Assembly: GCA_016293805.1 (NCBI GenBank)
Contig: JAEDDI010000005.1
Location: forward strand, 1 to 55,590
Direction: 5' to 3'
Source: Bacillota bacterium
GTDB lineage: Bacteria; Bacillota; Clostridia; Peptostreptococcales; Anaerovoracaceae
DNA length: 55,590 nucleotides
Both the position numbers and the translations under genes were made by a program. This document shows, in pieces, positions 50,441 to 55,590 of this stretch. Each line of letters begins with the position of its first letter. The first letter of the stretch is position 1. Under the pieces are notes generated by a model. It searched no databases. It had not been told where the DNA came from and worked only from the letters and a program-made list of their open reading frames with translations.

Positions 50441-51754
50441 TTAGTTTCCAGCCTCCTTTACAAGTCCCTTGCTAAGCTTGTGCATGAATACAAGAGGTCT
50501 GTGAGCCGGACAGATGAATGAGCAGCTTCCGCATTCCATACACTGCATAACTCTTATCTCTTTAAGTCTGTCGACATCCTTTTTGCTGTATGCGTCAGCA
50601 AGCAATGACGGCATAAGTTCTGCAGGACATACCGAATGGCATCTTCCGCAGTTGATACAAGCTGTCTCTACAGGGAAATTACCCATTTCTTCCGAGAACG
50701 CAAGGATTGCACTGTTGTACTTAACGATACCTACTGCATCTGATGCGATTGTTCTTCCCATCATAGGTCCGCCGAGAATTATCTTCCTTACAGGCTTTGA
50801 ATATCCGCCGCAGAACTGAACTATATCATATACAGTAGTTCCGATAGGAGCCTTTACGTTCTTAGGTTCTGCAACTGCATCGCCGTCAACTGTTACAGTC
50901 TTGAGCACGTAAGGCATGCCTGTCTGAAGGTATGCTCCAACTGCAGCAACTGTAGTAACATTTGAAAGAATGATACCAAGCTGTGCAGGAAGTACTCCGG
51001 CATTCATAGTCTTGCCTGTTATTTCATATACAAGAACTCTTTCAGCTCCCTTAGGATATCTTGACTGAAGAGTAAATGTATGCATTCTGTCGCTTAAGCC
51101 CTTTTCGCTGAAAAGCTTATCAAGATGAGCGATTGCCTCAGGCTTGTTTTCTTCTATTCCTACATAAGCCTGATCAAGTTCAAGCCACTTCATAATCTGC
51201 TCCATGCCGTAGATGAGATTTTCCGCATCTTCAAGCATAGTTCTGTTGTCACATGTTATAAACGGTTCACATTCTGCCGCATTTATAATAAGTGTGTGAC
51301 ATTCGTCCAGATTCTGCGGGTTGTACTTGACATGTGTCGGGAACGATGCTCCTCCAAGGCCGACAACTCCGCTGTCTCTTACTGCCTTGACAAAGTCAGC
51401 GTGGCTGTTTACTTCAGGAATCTTAAGTCCGTCCCAGACTTCCTGCTTTTTGTCAGTTTCGATAACGATAACCTGTTCTTCGCCGCCCATTCCGCCGCGC
51501 TGTGTTTCGATTGCTTTAACAACCCCTGAAACACTTGAGTGAATAGGAGCACTGATGAATGCATCAACATCACCGATAGGCTGTCCAACCTTTACCTCAT
51601 CGCCTTTGCCGACAAGAGGCTGACAGTGCTTACCGATGTTGTGAGACATTGAAATCCTTACTTCATCAGGAATCGGCATCGCAACTGTAGCGCAATCAGC
51701 CGTATGTTTGTAATGCGGTGTCTTTGCGCTGTTCAAATGCTTCTTTTGACTCAT
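50441..51754 (-). CDS. rnfC: Rnf complex peripheral subunit RnfC
   Basis: RnfC is the peripheral subunit that exchanges electrons with NAD, homologous to NuoF. The 437 residues show the glycine-rich GVVGLGGASFPTHVK FMN/NAD site, EPFITCDNRTML and two 4Fe-4S motifs at the C-terminus (CINCGRCHSVCP and CMECGSCSFICP). An AGGAAGG site lies twelve bases before the ATG, with an in-frame stop just upstream. It is the first gene of rnfCDGEAB, preceded by a structured leader. Confidence 0.96.
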   Translation of the reverse strand: MSQKKHLNSAKTPHYKHTADCATVAMPIPDEVRISMSHNIGKHCQPLVGKGDEVKVGQPIGDVDAFISAPIHSSVSGVVKAIETQRGGMGGEEQVIVIETDKKQEVWDGLKIPEVNSHADFVKAVRDSGVVGLGGASFPTHVKYNPQNLDECHTLIINAAECEPFITCDNRTMLEDAENLIYGMEQIMKWLELDQAYVGIEENKPEAIAHLDKLFSEKGLSDRMHTFTLQSRYPKGAERVLVYEITGKTMNAGVLPAQLGIILSNVTTVAAVGAYLQTGMPYVLKTVTVDGDAVAEPKNVKAPIGTTVYDIVQFCGGYSKPVRKIILGGPMMGRTIASDAVGIVKYNSAILAFSEEMGNFPVETACINCGRCHSVCPAELMPSLLADAYSKKDVDRLKEIRVMQCMECGSCSFICPAHRPLVFMHKLSKGLVKEAGN

Positions 51755-51886
51755 TTTCTAGTAAAACCTTCCTTTCTACTTTTTAGAGTAGCTATTAATG
51801 TTTCAGACCAACCATTAAGCCTGATAAATAACAGTTATTACATTCCCGCAAGGGGAAACTGCTAAAGCTGTATGCCTCCGGGCAAC
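51755..51886 (-). promoter_or_regulatory. 5' leader of the rnf operon, candidate structured RNA
   Basis: From the predicted start the minus-strand transcript can form a series of hairpins: TGCC-CGGA-GGCA (51873-51884), ACAGC-TTTA-GCAGT with one mismatch (51858-51871), TTCCC-CTTGC-GGGAA (51843-51857), AATAA-CTG-TTATT (51827-51839) and CTAC/GTAG next to the ribosome site (51776-51791). The first three are almost contiguous. I cannot match it to a riboswitch class I know. Confidence 0.5.
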
Positions 51887-51893
51887 AAATTAG

Positions 51894-51902
51894 ATTATAT
51901 CA
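51894..51902 (-). promoter_or_regulatory. Extended -10 promoter of the rnf operon
   Basis: On the minus strand TGA-TATAAT is a perfect extended -10 element; the -35 region is poor. The predicted start near 51886 is the first base of the structured leader. Confidence 0.65.
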
Positions 51903-51990
51903 GAATTCATCAGTGTTTTACACAATATATCCAAGATTTAAAATAAATTTATTACTGATATAAACAGACTGCAGCCTGATAAAAAACTCC

Positions 51991-52011
51991 GAACATTCAA
52001 TCTGAATGTTC
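51991..52011. repeat. 9-3-9 inverted repeat in the rnfC/aldehyde dehydrogenase intergenic region
   Basis: GAACATTCA and TGAATGTTC are perfect inverted copies separated by ATC. On the minus strand the repeat is followed after GGAG by TTTTTT, so it could terminate a leftward transcript, or it could be a protein-binding site about 90 bases upstream of the rnf promoter. Confidence 0.6.
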
Positions 52012-52166
52012 ACATAAGCATACATATTTATCATACCAGTATACATCCTTCCATTAAAGCCTCCCCGGGGGTTATTTAGAATGCATATTCAATGCCCGAA
52101 ATCAGATCTTCCACGTATTTTCTATCCCTGTATCGATGAGGAAAATCCCTGTCAGATTTTAGGGTA

Positions 52167-52182
52167 TTTACCTTAAGGTAAA
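52167..52182. repeat. 16-base perfect palindrome TTTACCTTAAGGTAAA
   Basis: A gapless palindrome in the central part of the intergenic region between rnfC and the aldehyde dehydrogenase gene. No gene covers it; an operator for a dimeric regulator is the simplest reading. Confidence 0.55.
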
Positions 52183-52189
52183 CTACCGC

Positions 52190-52206
52190 AAATTAGTTAC
52201 TAATTT
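52190..52206. repeat. 7-3-7 inverted repeat AAATTAG-TTA-CTAATTT
   Basis: A second perfect inverted repeat starts seven bases after the TTTACCTTAAGGTAAA palindrome, about 245 bases upstream of the aldehyde dehydrogenase promoter. The two may form one composite site. Confidence 0.5.
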
Positions 52207-52417
52207 AACAAAGTCGCCTCTATGTATAATTGATAAAAAAATAACAATATTTATGCATCGGTTTCCATGCCGTTACTTGTTAAAAAAAACACAAAGATTC
52301 GTCTCTTTTTTTATGGCAGATTTTTGCATAAAACATCAAAAAACATTGAAATTTACACATTTTCATCACATTTATTCAACTGTTTCCTCCTTGTATGCCG
52401 GTGTGGAATATCCCGTG

Positions 52418-52431
52418 TAATGTATACATTA
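52418..52431. repeat. 14-base perfect palindrome TAATGTATACATTA
   Basis: It lies about 20 bases upstream of the -35 of the aldehyde dehydrogenase promoter, the position of an activator site. Confidence 0.5.
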
Positions 52432-52450
52432 AAATTTGCAAAAAAAACAC

Positions 52451-52479
52451 TTGATTTTGCATAGATATGGTTCTATCAT
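52451..52479 (+). promoter_or_regulatory. Promoter of the aldehyde dehydrogenase gene
   Basis: TTGATT and TATCAT are separated by 17 bases. The predicted start falls at about 52486, on the next inverted repeat. Confidence 0.65.
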
Positions 52480-52484
52480 TTAAT

Positions 52485-52505
52485 TAACAAGTTACAAACT
52501 TGTTA
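52485..52505. promoter_or_regulatory. 9-3-9 inverted repeat at the aldehyde dehydrogenase transcription start
   Basis: TAACAAGTT-ACA-AACTTGTTA is a perfect inverted repeat followed by TTTTAATA. Its position suggests a repressor operator or, in RNA, a 5' stabilising hairpin or early attenuator. A lone ACTTGTTA half-site recurs at 52275-52282. Confidence 0.6.
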
Positions 52506-52544
52506 TTTTAATACAAGAAATCATTTTTTAAGGAGGATAAATTA

Positions 52545-53978
52545 ATGGCAAAAATGAACGAACACGATTATGTGGCTATGCTTGTTGAGAAGGCTAGAGC
52601 CGCTCAGAAAGTAGCTGCAAACTTCACACAGGAAGACTGCGACTTACTTACAGCAGCAGTTGCATACGGTCTTACCAAAGGTGATGACGCTTTAAAATAC
52701 GGCGAAATGCTTGTTGAAGAATCAGGAATGGGAATCGCAACAGACAAGCAGGCTAAGATGTACGGTAAAATCTGGGGTTCATATGTTCAGATGAAAGACG
52801 GCAAGTCAGTTGGTATGATTGACGACAACCCTGCTACAGGAATGCAGTGCTATGCAAAGCCAATGGGCGTAGTTGCCGGTATCATGCCTGTTACAAACGG
52901 CGAGGCAACTCCTGTTGTTAAGGCAAACATGGCTCTCAAGACAAGAAACGCTATCATCCTTGCTCCTCACCCTAAGGCTAAGAAGTTAACTGTTGTAATC
53001 GTTGACAAGATCAGACAGATCATAGATGCACTCGGATATCCTGCAGACCTTGTTCAGACTGTTGACCCTGAATATGTAAATCTCAGAACTTCACAGCAGC
53101 TTATGAAGCAGTGCGATTTCATTCTTGCTACAGGCGGCGAAGCTCTTGTAGAAGAAGCTTACTCATCAGGAACACCTGCAATCGGCGTTGGCGTAGGCAA
53201 CACAGTATCAATCATCGACGGAACAACTCCTATGTCACAGGTTGCTGAAATGATTGTAAAGTCCAAGTCATTTGACAACGCTACATCATGCTCAACAGAA
53301 AACAACATCGTTGTATTCGAAGAAGTCTACGATGAATTCATCGAAGAAATGGCTAAGAGAGGCGGAGTATTATTCAGAGAAGGTTCAGAAGAGAAGGCTA
53401 AGCTCAGAGCTACAATGTGGCCTAACTATCCTAATGACCATATCCTTAACAGAGCCATCGTGGCTCAGACTGCAGAGAAGATTGCTCAGCTTGCTGAAAT
53501 CGAAGTTCCTGCAGGCACAAAGGTTCTTATGGCTGAAGAAAACGAAGGATTCGGACTTGAGCATCCGTTCACAGGCGAAAAGCTTTCACCTGTATCAGGT
53601 ATCTACAAGGTTAAGAACTTCGATGAAGCGCTTGAAAAACTCGAAGGAATCCTTAACTACATGGGTAAGGGACACTCATGCGGTATCCACACTACAGATG
53701 CTGAAAAGGTTGCAAGACTTGCAGAGTTTGCTCCTGTAACAAAGGTAGTAGTTAACCAGCCTCAGTGCTTAACAAATTCAGGCGGATTCGACTGCGGATT
53801 CCCTGTATCAATGACACTCGGCTGCGGAACATGGGGCGGAAACTCAATTTCACACAACGCTACATGGAAGGATCTTCTCAACTTCACATATGTTTCAAGA
53901 CAGATTCCAAACTGGAAGCCTGATCCAAACGAGTTATTCCCTGCTGATATCAGAGCCAAGGTTGATGCACTCGGCTGA
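52545..53978 (+). CDS. CoA-acylating aldehyde dehydrogenase (SucD/SauS/AdhE-type)
   Basis: A 477-residue enzyme of the acylating aldehyde dehydrogenase group, which interconverts an aldehyde and its acyl-CoA with NAD(P). The catalytic cysteine is Cys249 in DNATSCSTEN, as in the sulfoacetaldehyde/succinate-semialdehyde type; KTRNAIILAPHPKAKK, GVGVGN and the TLGCGTWGGNSISHN box are family marks. Succinate semialdehyde, malonate semialdehyde or sulfoacetaldehyde are all possible substrates. AAGGAGG lies eight bases before the ATG. Codon use suggests high expression. Confidence 0.85.
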   Translation: MAKMNEHDYVAMLVEKARAAQKVAANFTQEDCDLLTAAVAYGLTKGDDALKYGEMLVEESGMGIATDKQAKMYGKIWGSYVQMKDGKSVGMIDDNPATGMQCYAKPMGVVAGIMPVTNGEATPVVKANMALKTRNAIILAPHPKAKKLTVVIVDKIRQIIDALGYPADLVQTVDPEYVNLRTSQQLMKQCDFILATGGEALVEEAYSSGTPAIGVGVGNTVSIIDGTTPMSQVAEMIVKSKSFDNATSCSTENNIVVFEEVYDEFIEEMAKRGGVLFREGSEEKAKLRATMWPNYPNDHILNRAIVAQTAEKIAQLAEIEVPAGTKVLMAEENEGFGLEHPFTGEKLSPVSGIYKVKNFDEALEKLEGILNYMGKGHSCGIHTTDAEKVARLAEFAPVTKVVVNQPQCLTNSGGFDCGFPVSMTLGCGTWGGNSISHNATWKDLLNFTYVSRQIPNWKPDPNELFPADIRAKVDALG

Positions 53979-54048
53979 TACCGGGACAGTAATTGATTTA
54001 GTATAATAGTTTGTTTAAATATAGATTTTAGTTTTGTTTATTTGATGA

Positions 54049-54071
54049 CCGGGGCGGGTTCCCTGCCCCGG
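54049..54071 (+). other. GC-rich hairpin between the dehydrogenase and aminotransferase genes
   Basis: CCGGGGC/GCCCCGG encloses GGG and CCC in an otherwise AT-rich 113-base spacer. It has no T tract, so it is more likely an mRNA stability or processing element than a terminator. AAGGAGG of the aminotransferase follows 10 bases later. Confidence 0.55.
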
Positions 54072-54091
54072 CATAGTATAAGGAGGTAACG

Positions 54092-55414
54092 ATGTCCGTT
54101 ATATACGATAAAGACAAGAAGTACAATCTTCATTCATGGAGTGTTCAGAAGAATGTTAAACCTTTCGTAATCGAAGATGCAGAAGGTATATATTTCTACA
54201 CAGAAGACGGCAAAAAACTTGCGGATATGTCTTCTCAGCTTGTTAACTCAAATCTCGGTCACAAAAACCAGGCAATCATAAATGCTATCTGCGAACAGGC
54301 ACAGCGTCTTCCTTTCATAGGACCGGGTCATGCAGAAAAATCAAGATCTGAAGCTGCTGAAGCAATAGTTAATCTTGCAGGCTTCGAAGGCGGCAAAGTA
54401 TTCTTCACAAATGCAGGTGCAGAATCCAATGAAAACGCAATCAAAATTGCGAGACAGTATACAGGCAAGTTTAAGATTTTCTCAATGTACAGATGCTATC
54501 ACGGTTCATCTGCAGGTTCAGGAATGCTTACAGGCGAACCAAGACACTGGTACAACGAACCGGGCGCTCCGGGATTTGTAAAGTATGACGGACCATACGA
54601 ATACAGAGCTCCTAAGGCATGCAGATTCGAATCAGAAGAAGATGTTGCTGATTTCTACCTTGAACTTCTTGAAAACCAGATTCAGTACGAAGGCCCTGAC
54701 ACAGTAGCGGCTATCTTCCTTGAATCAGTTGTAGGTTCAAACGGCATCCTTATTCCACCTGTTAAATGGTACCACGGTGTAAGAGATCTTTGTGACAAGT
54801 ACAACATCGTAATGGTTGTTGACGAAGTAATGGCAGGTTTCTACAGAACAGGAAAGGCATTCGCATTCATGAACTTCGGATATCAGCCTGACCTTGTAAC
54901 ATTCGCAAAGGGAGCAACATGCGGCTATGTTCCTCTCGGCGGAATAATCATGAGGAAGGAAATTGCAGATTTCTTTGATGACCACTATCTTGGATGCGGT
55001 CTTACATATTCAGCTCACCCTATGGGATGTGCAGCAACTGTAGCAGCAATCAGCGAATATGAAAGACTTGATATTGAAGGACAGGTTGCAAAGACAGGTG
55101 CTGTTCTTGCAGAAATCGAAGACAGCTATGTCGAGAAACATGCCTGCGTTGGACAGGTAAGACATATCGGTTTATTCTCGGCAATCGAGCTTGTTAAAGA
55201 CAAGGAATCCAGAGAACCTCTTGTACCTTTCAACGGAGACCCTAACGGATATATGGGAAAAATTATCGGTGCTCTCAAGGCAGAGGGATTCTGGACATAC
55301 AGCCATGAAAACATGATTATTATCGCTCCTCCTCTTATCATAACTGAAGAACAGCTCAGAGAGGAAATGAGTAAGCTTGATAAGGTATTATCAGAAGTTG
55401 ATAATTGGATTTAA
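54092..55414 (+). CDS. Class III aminotransferase, taurine/beta-alanine/GABA-pyruvate type
   Basis: A 440-residue fold-type I PLP enzyme with NAGAESNENAIKIAR (108-122), the HGSS phosphate segment, VVDEVMAGFYRTG (Asp244) and the PLP lysine in TFAKGATCG (Lys273). The N-terminus (HSWSVQ, then MSSQLVNSNLGH) resembles taurine-pyruvate aminotransferases. Its product, a semialdehyde or sulfoacetaldehyde, would be the substrate of the upstream dehydrogenase. The amino donor cannot be named from sequence. Confidence 0.85.
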   Translation: MSVIYDKDKKYNLHSWSVQKNVKPFVIEDAEGIYFYTEDGKKLADMSSQLVNSNLGHKNQAIINAICEQAQRLPFIGPGHAEKSRSEAAEAIVNLAGFEGGKVFFTNAGAESNENAIKIARQYTGKFKIFSMYRCYHGSSAGSGMLTGEPRHWYNEPGAPGFVKYDGPYEYRAPKACRFESEEDVADFYLELLENQIQYEGPDTVAAIFLESVVGSNGILIPPVKWYHGVRDLCDKYNIVMVVDEVMAGFYRTGKAFAFMNFGYQPDLVTFAKGATCGYVPLGGIIMRKEIADFFDDHYLGCGLTYSAHPMGCAATVAAISEYERLDIEGQVAKTGAVLAEIEDSYVEKHACVGQVRHIGLFSAIELVKDKESREPLVPFNGDPNGYMGKIIGALKAEGFWTYSHENMIIIAPPLIITEEQLREEMSKLDKVLSEVDNWI

Positions 55415-55445
55415 TCTTTTAATCCTTAAAAAATAATTATATACG

Positions 55446-55475
55446 AAAAAGGGATGGCTTCTGCCATCCCTTTTT
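55446..55475 (+). terminator. Bidirectional terminator after the aminotransferase gene
   Basis: AAAAAGGGATGGC/GCCATCCCTTTTT with a TTCT loop is a strong terminator on either strand; it separates the aminotransferase gene from the convergent ABC gene. Confidence 0.93.
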
Positions 55476-55501
55476 CTGTCTTCTTCATTACATATATTCA
55501 G

Positions 55502-55590
55502 TTACTGACAGATAACCTCTTCTGTTTCCGGATCAAATATGTGAATCCTGTTCACATCCGGCACAAGAGTTACCTTGTCGTCAGTCTTAA
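55502..55590 (-). CDS. C-terminal end of an ABC transporter ATP-binding protein (MalK/UgpC/MsmX type), partial
   Basis: Only the last 28 codons lie in the window. They read TDDKVTLVPDVNRIHIF, then DPETEEVICQ, matching the C-terminal regulatory domain ending of sugar-type ABC ATPases (VDxNRIHxFD-x-ET-E). The gene runs into the window from the right. It may energise several carbohydrate importers. Confidence 0.7.
   Translation of the reverse strand, partial: KTDDKVTLVPDVNRIHIFDPETEEVICQ

Noticed and set aside
51843..51884. The leader hairpins read as a plus-strand RNA with GCAA and UCCG loops
   Set aside because: The loops look stable in that direction, but the extended -10 promoter and the rnf start support the minus-strand reading; no plus-strand promoter or terminator frames it.
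51918..52054. Two tiny minus-strand frames (7 and 38 codons) with GGGGAGG before the first and an ATGA overlap between them
   Set aside because: The translation-coupling look is attractive, but codon content is that of AT-rich spacer, no promoter is evident and the second frame crosses the 51991 inverted repeat. I kept it only as a note.
52267..52464. A 65-codon plus-strand frame in the rnfC/aldehyde dehydrogenase gap
   Set aside because: It has no ribosome site, its composition follows the AT-rich spacer and it overlaps a palindrome and the next promoter.
52485..52505. A Rex redox-sensor site at the aldehyde dehydrogenase start
   Set aside because: The half-sites are TTAACAA and TTGTTA in the opposite order to the Rex consensus TTGTTAA-N4-TTAACAA, so the match is not supported.
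1..55590. CRISPR arrays, insertion sequences, prophage genes or an integrase
   Set aside because: No spaced direct repeats, transposase or phage-like genes were seen; gene orders are mostly those of a conserved chromosome.

Overview
The window looks like a chromosomal segment of an anaerobic, amino-acid-fermenting Clostridia-type Firmicute, plausibly from the Eubacteriales/Anaerovoracaceae neighbourhood. The reasons are the gene orders (ylxM-ffh-rpsP-khpA-rimM-trmD, infC-rpmI-rplT, hlyD-like-yggS-sepF-yggT-divIVA-lspA-rluD), Gram-positive Shine-Dalgarno sequences before nearly every gene, an L20-type leader, an AUU-initiated infC, lrgAB, tandem LCP genes and a complete rnfCDGEAB operon. I saw no insertion sequence, phage, CRISPR array or integrase. 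The species assignment is an inference.

Layout. 1-3.1 kb: 5' part of tRNA-Val(UAC) with tandem promoters, then yicC-hflX-yigZ (minus). 3.2-6.7 kb: rqcH (plus), an alpha/beta hydrolase with a DUF308 membrane protein (minus), and a free-standing unit for a 33-residue zinc-finger protein that has its own promoter and terminator. 6.7-12.4 kb: a division/envelope block on the minus strand (AbiEi-like gene, HlyD-like, yggS, sepF, yggT, divIVA, lspA, rluD, flavin reductase). 12.5-16.1 kb: the ffh/rpsP/trmD translation block, in which rplS is missing after trmD. 16.2-21.9 kb: a YeiH exporter, DUF2007, thrS without a TGS domain, and two LCP ligases. 22-29.7 kb: gdhA, addA, gpmI, lrgAB. 29.7-37.8 kb: carB without carA, a small membrane protein, mscS-like, typA, a methyltransferase and a rhodanese lipoprotein. 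37.8-40 kb: infC-rpmI-rplT with leader, and a LysR regulator. 40.1-46.5 kb: an APC permease, a lysA-like decarboxylase, apbE, NusG-II and Gx-transporter genes, an unknown gene and a DAACS symporter. 46.7-51.9 kb: rnfCDGEAB with a structured 5' leader. 52-55.6 kb: a palindrome-rich control region, a CoA-acylating aldehyde dehydrogenase, a class III aminotransferase and the end of an ABC ATPase gene.

How the genes fit together. Glutamate dehydrogenase (with an NAD-type signature), the amino-acid transporters, the aminotransferase and the acylating aldehyde dehydrogenase would feed electrons and acyl-CoA into fermentation, and Rnf would couple reduced ferredoxin to NAD reduction and an ion gradient. 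ApbE, encoded 3 kb from the rnf operon, is the enzyme that covalently flavinylates RnfG and RnfD.

The most novel-looking points are a multi-hairpin leader that starts almost exactly at the predicted rnf transcription start, five perfect inverted repeats in the rnfC/aldehyde dehydrogenase intergenic region, an RnfG whose flavinylation motif departs from consensus at two positions, and the tiny ClpX-like zinc-finger gene. None of these has been searched against databases here.
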